IMG/VR virus record: IMGVR_UViG_3300028831_000229
Coordinates: 1-64,000 of that record
Strand: one strand, 5' to 3'
DNA: 64,000 nt
From: a virus
Position numbers and translations under genes: made by a program. The notes beneath the pieces are model-generated. The model saw nothing but the letters and a program-made list of their open reading frames with translations. It ran no database searches and was not told where the DNA came from. Positions 50,798-58,130 of this stretch are shown here, piece after piece (the stretch's first letter is position 1; every line of letters starts with the position of its first letter).

Positions 50798-51188
50798 TAG
50801 AAGAGGCAAGGGGTACGGCAGTGGCAGTCACACCGTGCCGGTGCCGAACCAGTCGATGGCGGAGATCCAGCGTGGCGGCAAGCCACCGTCAGTCCGTGAA
50901 GGCGCGCCGCAGAAACGGAAAGGCAAGCGTCCGTGGGCTTGGAAGGACGAACACACGCATGGTGAGGTTGGTGACTCTGAGCTTCACATCGGACCGTTGC
51001 GTCTGACGGTTCACCGCTACCACGGCTTGAATCCCAAGCAGTGGTTCGGCACGTGCTACGAACTGAGGATGGAGTGTCGACCGCTCGGCAATCCGGGCAT
51101 CCCGCTCAGCGAAGCGAAGACCATCTGGCTCGCGCTGGTCACCGAGCACGTGGACGAGCTGCACGAGCTGCTTCACGGACACGACTAA
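50787..51188 (+). CDS. Hypothetical protein, 133 residues
   Basis: ATG 50787 overlaps the SbcC end by 11 bp. A basic Gly/Ser-rich start and a Trp/His-rich domain ('LTVHRYHGLNPKQWFGTCYE') with a helical end ('TEHVDELHELLHGHD'). Last gene before the palindromic promoter. Function unknown. Confidence 0.5.
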   Translation: MSSSRRGKGYGSGSHTVPVPNQSMAEIQRGGKPPSVREGAPQKRKGKRPWAWKDEHTHGEVGDSELHIGPLRLTVHRYHGLNPKQWFGTCYELRMECRPLGNPGIPLSEAKTIWLALVTEHVDELHELLHGHD

Positions 51189-51190
51189 CG

Positions 51191-51226
51191 GTTGACCGCC
51201 TACGCGATGCGACGTAGGATGTCAAC
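51191..51226 (+). promoter_or_regulatory. Promoter within a 36-bp interrupted palindrome
   Basis: GTTGAC-cg-CCTACG-cgatgcga-CGTAGG-at-GTCAAC: two perfect six-base arms on each side. It contains a -35 (TTGACC, 51192-51197) and a -10 (TAGGAT, 51215-51220) 17 bp apart. A protein binding the palindrome would cover both elements, so this should be repressor-controlled. The half-site CGTAG also occurs in the repeat at 28452-28473. It would drive the 51247 gene and those after it. Confidence 0.6.
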
Positions 51227-51246
51227 ATCGATCACCAGGATCGACC

Positions 51247-52485
51247 ATGAGCAGAGGAGAAGATGATGAGGCACTCGACTCGACGCCGTTCCACGGCATC
51301 AGGATGGACTGGAGTGGGTTCCCGACGTTGTCGCGTGATCTGCTCAAGCCGTCCTCCAAGAACTACCGGACGGCGTGCGGCGACAACTGGCCGGCGTACG
51401 TCGTCTACCACCTCAACAAGTTGGCAGTCGACGGGCTGTTCGACAAAGACGTCATGCAGCTGAAGAACAAGCAGCAGAAGCGCGAGGCTCGAGAGATCGA
51501 CCGTGAGCGCATGCGTGCCGAGCATGTGCTCAAGGCGATGAAGGCCAAGGGCATCGCGCAAGAGATCAAGGATGCGTTCATCAAGGCGCGCTTCGGCGGC
51601 GACCTCGAGATCGCGAAGAGCGCGCGCACCGAGACCAAGCGGCAGGTCAAGTTCCAGCGTGGCGCGAAGGCCAAGGCGACGCATCCCGGAGTTCACAGGC
51701 ACGCCGCGCAAGAGCGACAGCGCATGGTGGCCTACGCACCGCGCTCGATCGCGGAGCAAGCGCTGAAGGAGGGCAACCCGTTCATCCGCCGCACGGCGAA
51801 GTACCGTGCGAACTGCAAGCACAAGTGGAAGAAGATCACCAGCGAGTGGAGCCAGTGTAAGCTCTGCGCGTGGTGCAAGCCACGCATCCCGGAAGACGAG
51901 ATGCTGCGCTTGCCGCCGATCCTTGAAGGTCGTGAGCTGCCACCGCTCAGCGAAGACCAGCAGTGGATCAACATGCGCAGCGTGAACACGCTGGCAGGGG
52001 TGGTGCTCAGCAAGATCTGCCGCGCCAAGCAGGTGCAGTACAGCTTCCAGCACGACCCGTACATCCTTCGCTACGGCATCGAGGTGAAGTTCAAGAACGG
52101 CTGGAAGGCAGCCGGCATCTTCTTCGAGACGGCGTGGTACCGCATCCTTCCCGTGCTCCAGGCGAACGGCGACAAGCCGAAGCGTCTGTGGCGCGCGATC
52201 CAGAAAGAACTCGGTCTCGACTGGTGGCCGCCGTGGCAGGTGCATCCTCGTCTGATTCCGCTGGGTGAACGCATGGCGCTATACCGCTGTGCCGACTGCT
52301 CGTTCACCCGGCGTCCTGGTTGGTGCAGTCGGCACATGTCGAACAACGAACGCTACAAAGAGGAGAAGAGACGTGAAGAAGAGAGGGACGAAGCCAGTGA
52401 AAAAGCCAAGCGCAAAGCGCTCCGCCGCCAAGCCAAAGCGCGCCGCGCGCGCGAAACCGAAGGCAAAAGCAAAGGCCGCACGTAA
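51247..52485 (+). CDS. Hypothetical protein with two Cys clusters
   Basis: 412 residues from ATG 51247. Two metal-binding patterns are visible: 'CKHKWKKITSEWSQCKLCAW' near residue 195 and 'CADCSFTRRPGWCSRHM' near 350. Between them is a mixed domain with many Trp. N- and C-terminal parts are Lys/Arg-rich. The gene overlaps the methyltransferase start by 113 bp. It is the first gene after a regulated promoter. No family recognised. Confidence 0.55.
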   Translation: MSRGEDDEALDSTPFHGIRMDWSGFPTLSRDLLKPSSKNYRTACGDNWPAYVVYHLNKLAVDGLFDKDVMQLKNKQQKREAREIDRERMRAEHVLKAMKAKGIAQEIKDAFIKARFGGDLEIAKSARTETKRQVKFQRGAKAKATHPGVHRHAAQERQRMVAYAPRSIAEQALKEGNPFIRRTAKYRANCKHKWKKITSEWSQCKLCAWCKPRIPEDEMLRLPPILEGRELPPLSEDQQWINMRSVNTLAGVVLSKICRAKQVQYSFQHDPYILRYGIEVKFKNGWKAAGIFFETAWYRILPVLQANGDKPKRLWRAIQKELGLDWWPPWQVHPRLIPLGERMALYRCADCSFTRRPGWCSRHMSNNERYKEEKRREEERDEASEKAKRKALRRQAKARRARETEGKSKGRT

Positions 52486-53101
52486 GCCGGTCGCCAAGCG
52501 TGTCGTGAAGAAGGTGACGCCGAAGAAGGGCGGCGGCTTCAAGACGCACGCCATGCGCGTGACCACCAGCTCGAAGAAGCACAAGTGGCGTACCGATCCG
52601 CGCCTCATCAAGCTCATCGAGCGGTTCGCGAAGGGTAAGATCGGTCTCGACCCGTGCGCGGCGAAGGCTGAGAAACACCAGTTCGCGAAGGTCAACTACT
52701 CGCTGCACAACGGCAAGGACGGTCTCAAGGAAAAGTGGACCGGGTTTGGTGTGGTGTACGCGAACCCGGAGTACGCGCGTAGCACGCTGCTCAAGTTCAT
52801 CAACAAAGGCGTCAACGAGTTCGCTGAGAGTCGCGACATCGAGGCGTCTGGTCTCAAGGTCAACAAGACCGATCACCTCTTCCTGCTCGTGCCGGCGCGT
52901 CCTGACACGCGGTGGTTCCACGACGTGCTGCTCAAGCACATGACCGGGATGTGCTTCTGGAAGGGACGGCTGAAGTTCAGCGACAGCGATCCGGCGCCGT
53001 TCCCGTCGCTCATCATCTACTTCGGCCACAAGCCGAACCGCTTCCGCAAGCTGTTCGTGAAGCACGGCTGGGTCATCATCAACGGAAGGAAGCAGTCGTG
53101 A
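52373..53101 (+). CDS. Dam-type N6-adenine methyltransferase with histone-like N-terminal tail
   Basis: 242 residues from GTG 52373 (RBS AAAGAGGAGAAG). Residues 1-50 are a Lys/Ala/Pro-rich tail like histone H1. The rest matches phage DNA N6-adenine methyltransferases: 'GLDPCAAKAEKHQFAK' for the SAM pocket, motif IV N131-P-E-Y134 (usual form D/N-P-P-Y), 'RPDTRWFHDVLLKHM' and 'KGRLKFSDSDPAPFPS'. Probably methylates adenine in phage DNA for protection or timing. A Glu in place of the second Pro is unusual. The start overlaps the previous gene by 113 bp in another frame, so the tail may be a later extension. Confidence 0.75.
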   Translation: MKKRGTKPVKKPSAKRSAAKPKRAARAKPKAKAKAARKPVAKRVVKKVTPKKGGGFKTHAMRVTTSSKKHKWRTDPRLIKLIERFAKGKIGLDPCAAKAEKHQFAKVNYSLHNGKDGLKEKWTGFGVVYANPEYARSTLLKFINKGVNEFAESRDIEASGLKVNKTDHLFLLVPARPDTRWFHDVLLKHMTGMCFWKGRLKFSDSDPAPFPSLIIYFGHKPNRFRKLFVKHGWVIINGRKQS

Positions 53102-53358
53102 TCAAGTACAAGGCAACGCTCGAGGTCGAGATCCACGTGCCGGACGCGTATCCCGAGGAGCAGATCCCGACGGCGGAGCAGTTGCGCGAGGCGTTGCTGT
53201 GCACCGCTCCGTCGAATCGTGGCAACGGCTACGCAGTGTGCGCCAAGGCTGACACGTCGAAGGTGACGGCCGGGCTCCACGTCACCAAGGTCACCTTCGA
53301 CTCGAAGCCGTGCGTCGCGTGCGGACACCTCGAACCCATCGTGGAGAAGATCAAGTGA
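53098..53358 (+). CDS. Hypothetical protein, 86 residues
   Basis: GTG 53098 overlaps the methyltransferase stop. Beta-rich start ('YKATLEVEIHVPDAYPEEQI') and a C-terminal 'CVACGH' pair. Function unknown. Confidence 0.5.
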   Translation: MIKYKATLEVEIHVPDAYPEEQIPTAEQLREALLCTAPSNRGNGYAVCAKADTSKVTAGLHVTKVTFDSKPCVACGHLEPIVEKIK

Positions 53359-53738
53359 CGAGAACGTACGCCATCCTCGAAGTCCACAAGACCACGTTCG
53401 ATGACATCGCCAAAAAGCTTCGCGCCGCGGACTACGATCACGCGTTCCACGACGACGTGATCGACATGCACGGCATCGCGCTCAAGGCGTTGCCCAAGCG
53501 CACCGAGCAGTCCGACGGCCACGGCGGCGGCATGTCCGGTCACGATGACGACATCGAGCCGCTGAGCGACCAGGAACTGACCGACCTCGATATCGCGGCC
53601 AGCGTGGGAGACTTCGGCACGTGCGGCGACGAGATCCATCGGGCAACCGATGAGATCCGGTGGCTTCGTGCCAAGCTCCGTACGCGCGAGGTCGAGCTAG
53701 CGCTCGCAACTGAGAAGCGAGACGGGCACGAATCGTAG
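53355..53738 (+). CDS. Hypothetical protein, 127 residues
   Basis: GTG 53355 overlaps the previous stop. The N-terminal half is 'TYAILEVHKTTFDDIAKKLR', the rest acidic, with a C-terminal helix rich in Arg/Glu. Function unknown. It ends this transcription unit; a hairpin follows. Confidence 0.5.
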   Translation: MTRTYAILEVHKTTFDDIAKKLRAADYDHAFHDDVIDMHGIALKALPKRTEQSDGHGGGMSGHDDDIEPLSDQELTDLDIAASVGDFGTCGDEIHRATDEIRWLRAKLRTREVELALATEKRDGHES

Positions 53739-53744
53739 TATCAT

Positions 53745-53766
53745 CCTTGGGTACCCGTTCCCAAGG
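53745..53766 (+). promoter_or_regulatory. Hairpin hiding the ribosome binding site of the beta-helix gene
   Basis: CCTTGGG-TACCCGTT-CCCAAGG: seven-base arms (53745-53751 and 53760-53766). The right arm contains the AAGG of the Shine-Dalgarno AAGGAG (53763-53768) for ATG 53775. When folded it would lower translation, so expression may respond to an RNA-binding factor or temperature. Confidence 0.5.
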
Positions 53767-53774
53767 AGACCACG

Positions 53775-54983
53775 ATGATGCGCATGTTCCTTCTCGTCTG
53801 CTTGACCGCCTGCTCTGCAAGCGTGTCGCTCGAACCGACGGCTTCCGTCTTGGAGGCTGTGTCTGACGACCCGTTGTGCGCCGTGACGACCGATGACACG
53901 GCGCTGGTGACGTCCGCGATGCAGAGCGCGACGTGCTTGCCCGACGGTACGTACCACATCGCGATGGCACCGCTCGGTCCGACTGGCCGTCGTCGCGATG
54001 CGATGCTGGCCGGCGGTACGCTGTGCGGCGTGCGGTCGAGCACCACGATCATGTTCCACGGTGACGCGAGCGGCATGTTCTGGGCAGGTGTGCTCGACGC
54101 CAGCGTGAACAACGTCAAGCTCGACACGCACTGCGTGTTCAACACACCGGAGCAGGCGCACCTCATCCGGCTGACCACCAACGGTCACGTCATCCGAGAC
54201 GTGGAGCTGGTGCACCCGAAGCGTAGTCCGTCGGCTGGTGACGACATCAACATCGTCGGCTCGCTCACCACACCCATCCAGGGCTTGGTGATCGACAACG
54301 TCAAGTTCACGTCGTGCGCCAGGTTCGGTGTGCAGATCTCGCGCGGCGTGACCAACGGCGTGATCAGCAACAGCGACTTCGGAGACGGCTGCGCCTTCGG
54401 CAGCGAAGGCGCGGGAGGGATCGATGGCTTGCGCATCGAGCATAGCAGGTTCGTGTCCACGACGCCGGGCCTGGCGCTCAACATCCAGCGCCAGACCAAC
54501 ACGGTCGTGTCGCACGTCGAGCTGCACGGCAGGACCATCCTCTTGTACTTCTGCGATGGATGCAGGGTCGAGCACAGCACGGTGTCCGACCTCATCCAAG
54601 TCACGCCTGGTGACTACGTCGGCGCGGTGACCATCGCGAACAGCGCCCACAACGTGACGCTGACCGACCTCACGCTGACGCAGTCTTCGCCTCTCGCTGC
54701 ATCGCTGGTGCGCATCACGCCGTTGCGCACCAACATGCAGGCCGACTTGGCGAACATCCTCATCACCGACAGCACGCTGACCCAGAGCACGCAAGCACCG
54801 CTGGTGGTGGCGCGAGGCGTGACCGGCGTGACGATCCAGAACAGCAACCTCACCTACAACGGCGTGACGACCTACGTCCCGGTCGTGCTCGATGCCGCGG
54901 CTTCCGTGGCAACGACACCGGCCGTGAGCGTTCCGACAACCGGCATCGTGTTGAGTAACAACACGACCGTCGGCATCCCGTAG
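53775..54983 (+). CDS. Secreted lipoprotein with right-handed beta-helix
   Basis: 402 residues. Signal peptide with lipobox L10-T-A-C13 ('FLLVCLTACSAS'), so the mature protein is lipid-anchored. From residue about 115 on there are regular short strands separated by turns of Asn/Asp/Gly, with runs such as 'IQGLVIDNVKFTSCARFGVQ' and 'GVTGVTIQNSNLTYNG', the pattern of parallel beta-helix proteins (pectate-lyase or tail-spike type). No catalytic residues can be assigned. A membrane-tethered beta-helix made by a phage could change or mask the host surface. It is far from the tail genes and has its own controlled ribosome binding site. Confidence 0.7.
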   Translation: MMRMFLLVCLTACSASVSLEPTASVLEAVSDDPLCAVTTDDTALVTSAMQSATCLPDGTYHIAMAPLGPTGRRRDAMLAGGTLCGVRSSTTIMFHGDASGMFWAGVLDASVNNVKLDTHCVFNTPEQAHLIRLTTNGHVIRDVELVHPKRSPSAGDDINIVGSLTTPIQGLVIDNVKFTSCARFGVQISRGVTNGVISNSDFGDGCAFGSEGAGGIDGLRIEHSRFVSTTPGLALNIQRQTNTVVSHVELHGRTILLYFCDGCRVEHSTVSDLIQVTPGDYVGAVTIANSAHNVTLTDLTLTQSSPLAASLVRITPLRTNMQADLANILITDSTLTQSTQAPLVVARGVTGVTIQNSNLTYNGVTTYVPVVLDAAASVATTPAVSVPTTGIVLSNNTTVGIP

Positions 54984-55014
54984 CTACCAACCACGAGAAG
55001 AGGAGAAGACGACC

Positions 55015-55437
55015 ATGAGTGAAGACGAGGTGACGACGCCGGAGAGGCTCGTCATGCTGACCAAGCGCAGCTTCGCTGTGATGCTGCTCAAGCGGCTCAG
55101 CGGCGGGCTCGCTGGCGTGCTCGTTGACGAAGACGAGCACCGCTTCGTCGTGCACTTCCCGGTGCTCGGCGGCAACGTGAAGATGACGATCGACCTGGAC
55201 GAGACGCGCCCCGGCGGCATCCCGATCCAGGAGGTCGACGGCTTCACCAACCTCAAGCAGCAGCGCGAGCTGCTGATGGTGCTCGCAGGTCACACTGCCT
55301 GGGAGCAACAGGAAGGCACGATGCGCAATCGCATCCTCGGCATCGCCAAGGAGATGGAGGAGGCGGGCTACGAGAGTCTGCCTCGGTCTCTCCGTGACCA
55401 CGTCGACTGGCTGGACCAGGAAGGCAGGACCGAATGA
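55015..55437 (+). CDS. Hypothetical protein, 140 residues
   Basis: ATG 55015 after the leader ACGAGAAGAGGAGAAG. Alpha/beta with 'RFVVHFPVLGGNVKMTIDLD' and a helical end. Its stop overlaps the next start. No family recognised. Confidence 0.55.
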   Translation: MSEDEVTTPERLVMLTKRSFAVMLLKRLSGGLAGVLVDEDEHRFVVHFPVLGGNVKMTIDLDETRPGGIPIQEVDGFTNLKQQRELLMVLAGHTAWEQQEGTMRNRILGIAKEMEEAGYESLPRSLRDHVDWLDQEGRTE

Positions 55438-55700
55438 AGTGCGGCAACTGCAACACTGAAGACGGCCACGCCGAGTGGTGCATCGTGCCCAAGCAGGCGG
55501 CGCGCGACCGCCAGTTCCGTGAGCACTACGCGCGCGAGATCTACTCGGCCATGCGCGACGAGATCCGCAACGCGATCGAGAAGGCACGCGCCGACATGGC
55601 ACATTACCAGCGTACCGGCGAGGGTCACCTGTCCCTCATCCGCGACTACACCATCTCGATGGACAAGCTACTCGACCACATCAACAGGATGAGCCCATGA
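55434..55700 (+). CDS. Hypothetical protein with N-terminal Cys motif
   Basis: 88 residues. 'CGNCNTEDGHAEWC' at the start could bind zinc; the rest is a long helix ('AMRDEIRNAIEKARADMAHY'). It overlaps both neighbours by 4 bp. First of a series of Cys-rich small genes. Confidence 0.55.
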   Translation: MKCGNCNTEDGHAEWCIVPKQAARDRQFREHYAREIYSAMRDEIRNAIEKARADMAHYQRTGEGHLSLIRDYTISMDKLLDHINRMSP

Positions 55701-56020
55701 GCGACCGAGCCTTGTGCGAAGTGAAGTGCGACCGTTGCGGCAACACGTCCATTGTGGCGGCTGACTTGGTGGACGATCGCATCGTGCCTGCCGTCTACCC
55801 GGAGAACTGGAGCGGCGTCCACCAGCACAAGTGGAAAGTGCACGGACCGAACAAGTTCGACCTCTGCCGCGCGTGTGCGCTCGACTTCGAGAACTGGATG
55901 AAACTGCGCGACCCCATCGGACGTCCACTTCCGTGCAGGCATGCTGGTTGTACGCATACCGCCAACGTCGACACGAAGACCCCGTACTGCATGAACCACA
56001 TCAACGACGACAACGAGTAG
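55697..56020 (+). CDS. Zinc-finger protein, 107 residues
   Basis: Contains Cys/His groups C-x2-C ('CDRCGN'), 'DLCRAC', and 'CRHAGCTH' with a final 'YCMNH', enough for two zinc sites. The fold is unknown. It may bind host RNA polymerase or nucleic acid, as small phage ribbons often do. Confidence 0.55.
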   Translation: MSDRALCEVKCDRCGNTSIVAADLVDDRIVPAVYPENWSGVHQHKWKVHGPNKFDLCRACALDFENWMKLRDPIGRPLPCRHAGCTHTANVDTKTPYCMNHINDDNE

Positions 56021-56031
56021 AGGAGAAGACC

Positions 56032-56490
56032 ATGACGACCCCAATCAGTGACGAGCGCGCGCAGAAGATGACCGAGGAATACCAGCAGCTGATGGCGATT
56101 GCCGTCAAGCAGCTGGACGAGCACAAGGTGTGGTTGAAGGACCGCATCGCGGCGCTCACCAGCATGACGAGTTTCGACCGGGCGACGCTCGCGTACCAGG
56201 TCGACCGCATCGAGCTGGAGACCGTCTACGCCGAGCCCAACGTGACGCAGCTCCTATACGAGGACGGCGTGCTCGTGCCGAAGAAGACGATGTCGCTCGT
56301 CTGGCAGTACCCGGACGAGCTGATCGCGTTCCTCACGAGCGACCTCGCAACCGAGGAGCTGCGCAACACGCTGGACGGCGCCAACTTCCACAGCGAAGAA
56401 GACCAGCCGGCGTTCCACCTCAAGAAGGCCACGGACGCCGAAGTCCAGGCGGAAGCCGAGAAGGCGCGGGCTCAACGAGACACACCGTGA
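56032..56490 (+). CDS. Hypothetical protein, 152 residues
   Basis: ATG 56032 after GAGGAGAAG. Helical with 'DRATLAYQVDRIELETVYAE' and an acidic end. Overlaps the nuclease gene by 4 bp. Function unknown. Confidence 0.55.
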   Translation: MTTPISDERAQKMTEEYQQLMAIAVKQLDEHKVWLKDRIAALTSMTSFDRATLAYQVDRIELETVYAEPNVTQLLYEDGVLVPKKTMSLVWQYPDELIAFLTSDLATEELRNTLDGANFHSEEDQPAFHLKKATDAEVQAEAEKARAQRDTP

Positions 56491-57119
56491 GTGACCTCGA
56501 TGACATGCGGCGTGAGATGGCCGCGCTCAGTGGCAAGAGCGGGAAGAAGCGCTTGCCGAGCGAGCGCGTGCCTGACACGTCGCTCGCCAAGATGAACCGT
56601 CGCCAAGCACGTCGGCGCTCCAAGGCCAAGGGCAGCAGCAACGAGCGTGTCGTGGCCAAGATGTTCGAGGCGTGGTGCGGCTGGAAGGTGAAGCGCACCC
56701 CGCAGAGCGGTGGCTGGTCGACCGCGGCGTTCGGCGTGACCGGCGACCTGGTCTGCGAGGACAAGCGCTTCCCGTTCCACGTCGAGTGCAAGAAGCGCGA
56801 GGACTGGCAGCTGGACGACCTGGTCACCGGCGTGCGCGTGAAGGACGAGCGATCCATCCTCGAGTGGTGGAAGCAGACGATCCGCACGTGCCCGAAGAAC
56901 AAGGAGCCGCTCCTCGTCTTCACGCGGAACAACAAGGCGCAGCTGGTGATGGTGCGCTCGTTCTGGTTCTCGGATTTCCGCGATCCGGACGCCAACGAGG
57001 TCCCCAAGTTCGTCATCACCTTGCAAGACCTGCCAGTTCCCGATACCGTGAGCATCATGCGGCTGGACCTGTTCCTTGCTGCACTACCGCCGCCGAAGCG
57101 GAAGGAGAAGAGGAAGTGA
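56487..57119 (+). CDS. PD-(D/E)XK nuclease, possibly a Holliday-junction resolvase
   Basis: 210 residues from GTG 56487. A basic N-terminus, then 'GSSNERVVAKMFEAW' (helix with Glu), 'TPQSGGWSTAAFGVTGDLVC' (the G-D of the motif) and 'FHVECKKREDW' (E-x-K). This order fits the Hjc/Hjr-type resolvases and related phage nucleases. Would cut branched DNA before packaging or degrade host DNA. The packaging genes start 1.3 kb downstream. Confidence 0.7.
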   Translation: MSDLDDMRREMAALSGKSGKKRLPSERVPDTSLAKMNRRQARRRSKAKGSSNERVVAKMFEAWCGWKVKRTPQSGGWSTAAFGVTGDLVCEDKRFPFHVECKKREDWQLDDLVTGVRVKDERSILEWWKQTIRTCPKNKEPLLVFTRNNKAQLVMVRSFWFSDFRDPDANEVPKFVITLQDLPVPDTVSIMRLDLFLAALPPPKRKEKRK

Positions 57120-57469
57120 AGAGACCACGCAACATCGACTTCGTCTGCCCGGACTGCGACCACCGCGAGACGCGACTCGTCGAGACCAACGACGATGGGA
57201 CCGTCATCGAGGAGCAGCACTGCGAGCAAGCGATCACCAACACGGACGACGTCTGCGAGCTGCCGTGCGGCGCCACCTGTGGCGGTGTCATGGTGGCTCA
57301 GGAGTACGGCGTCGGAGGCTACTCGCAGACCATCAACAAGAACAACGCCGACTTCGCCGAGAGGCAGCGCGAGCGCCTCGAGAAGCGCTCATGGGAGCAC
57401 TGGCAGAAGAAGGGCAGAGACGAGGCCGTCGATCGGCAGCGCGCTCTGGAGAAGAAATACGGAGCCTGA
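57116..57469 (+). CDS. Zinc-ribbon protein
   Basis: 117 residues from GTG 57116, overlapping the nuclease stop. Cys positions 'FVCPDCDHRET' then 'CEQA', 'CELPCGATC' suggest a ribbon or FmdB-like fold. The C-terminus is Arg/Lys-rich and helical. Function unknown. Confidence 0.55.
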   Translation: MKRPRNIDFVCPDCDHRETRLVETNDDGTVIEEQHCEQAITNTDDVCELPCGATCGGVMVAQEYGVGGYSQTINKNNADFAERQRERLEKRSWEHWQKKGRDEAVDRQRALEKKYGA

Positions 57470-57518
57470 CGTGCCTGCAACCCCAATCCGTCTGAAGTTC
57501 AACGACGAGGAGAAGACG

Positions 57519-57803
57519 ATGCCCCGTCTCAAGCGAGAAGAGCAGATCGAGCTGCTCAGGAACCTGGCCACCACGATGGTGAAGTCCGTGGCCGAGAAGC
57601 CCGAGGAGGTGGTCGTCCGCATGGTCGACACGCAGCACAACCTCGTGTTCGAGATCTGCGTCGCGTCCAGTGACATGGGCCTCGTGCTCGGCCGTGACGG
57701 CTGCACCGCGGAGTCGATGCGCGACGTCATGTACGTCGCGTGCAAGAAGACCGACTTCAAGATCACGCTGGACATCGTGACCAAGGACAAGCGCGGTGGC
57801 TAG
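57519..57803 (+). CDS. KhpA-like KH-domain RNA-binding protein
   Basis: 94 residues from ATG 57519 (RBS GACGAGGAGAAG; GTG 57471 is a weaker upstream start). It follows the bacterial KhpA pattern along its length: 'LLRNLATTMVKSVAEKPEEV', then 'FEICVASSDMGLVLGRDGCT' with the RNA-binding G58-R-D-G61 loop, and a final strand 'FKITLDIV'. KhpA proteins bind many RNAs and influence expression and division. A phage copy could bind phage RNAs or compete with the host protein. Confidence 0.8.
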   Translation: MPRLKREEQIELLRNLATTMVKSVAEKPEEVVVRMVDTQHNLVFEICVASSDMGLVLGRDGCTAESMRDVMYVACKKTDFKITLDIVTKDKRGG

Positions 57804-57975
57804 CCTGTGTCCCGGCTGCCTCCGGGACGACTGCGACGGATGCACTGCCTTGCAGGACGTGCGTACCAAATGCGATCACCCCGAGCACCGGCGCGGCACG
57901 CGCGGTGGTCTTGGTGCGAACCAGGAGGTCTGCATGAACTGCGGGGAGACCGTGCTCAAGCGACGCTCGAAGTGA
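57796..57975 (+). CDS. Small zinc-ribbon-like protein, 59 residues
   Basis: GTG 57796 overlaps the KH gene. Cys pattern 'CPGCLRDDCDGC' plus 'CDHPEH' and 'CMNCGET' gives two possible zinc sites. Last gene before the hairpin-rich gap. Confidence 0.55.
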   Translation: MASLCPGCLRDDCDGCTALQDVRTKCDHPEHRRGTRGGLGANQEVCMNCGETVLKRRSK

Positions 57976-58025
57976 GCACGACGCGCTGAGGCCGCTCGTG
58001 CACAACGAGTGAGCACAGCGCGGTA

Positions 58026-58037
58026 TGTGCATGCACA
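58026..58037 (+). promoter_or_regulatory. 12-bp perfect palindrome TGTGCATGCACA
   Basis: A perfect palindrome in the gap between the zinc-ribbon gene and the packaging genes, 11 bases before the large hairpin. Likely a protein-binding site. Confidence 0.4.
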
Positions 58038-58047
58038 GCGGGTCGAG

Positions 58048-58086
58048 GCTGGCGTGCTGGCATTCCGTCGACGCCAGCACGCCAGC
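58048..58086 (+). promoter_or_regulatory. 13-bp perfect inverted repeat containing the shared 16-bp motif
   Basis: GCTGGCGTGCTGG (58048-58060), a 13-base spacer, and the exact complement CCAGCACGCCAGC (58074-58086). The left arm and spacer contain GGCGTGCTGGCATTCC, the third copy of the motif found at 17569 and 23047. As RNA it would be a very stable hairpin; as DNA it would be a strong operator or a packaging-related site just ahead of the terminase genes. Confidence 0.6.
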
Positions 58087-58095
58087 TTGCAGTGG

Positions 58096-58124
58096 TTGCC
58101 TTGTGCACCGCGGCGCGTTACAGT
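58096..58124 (+). promoter_or_regulatory. Candidate promoter before the packaging genes
   Basis: TTGCCT (58096-58101), 17-bp spacer, TACAGT (58119-58124); four of six matches to consensus in each box. The start point would fall at or next to ATG 58131, giving a leaderless message, as inferred for the promoter at 15826. Confidence 0.35.
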
Positions 58125-58130
58125 GCGCAC

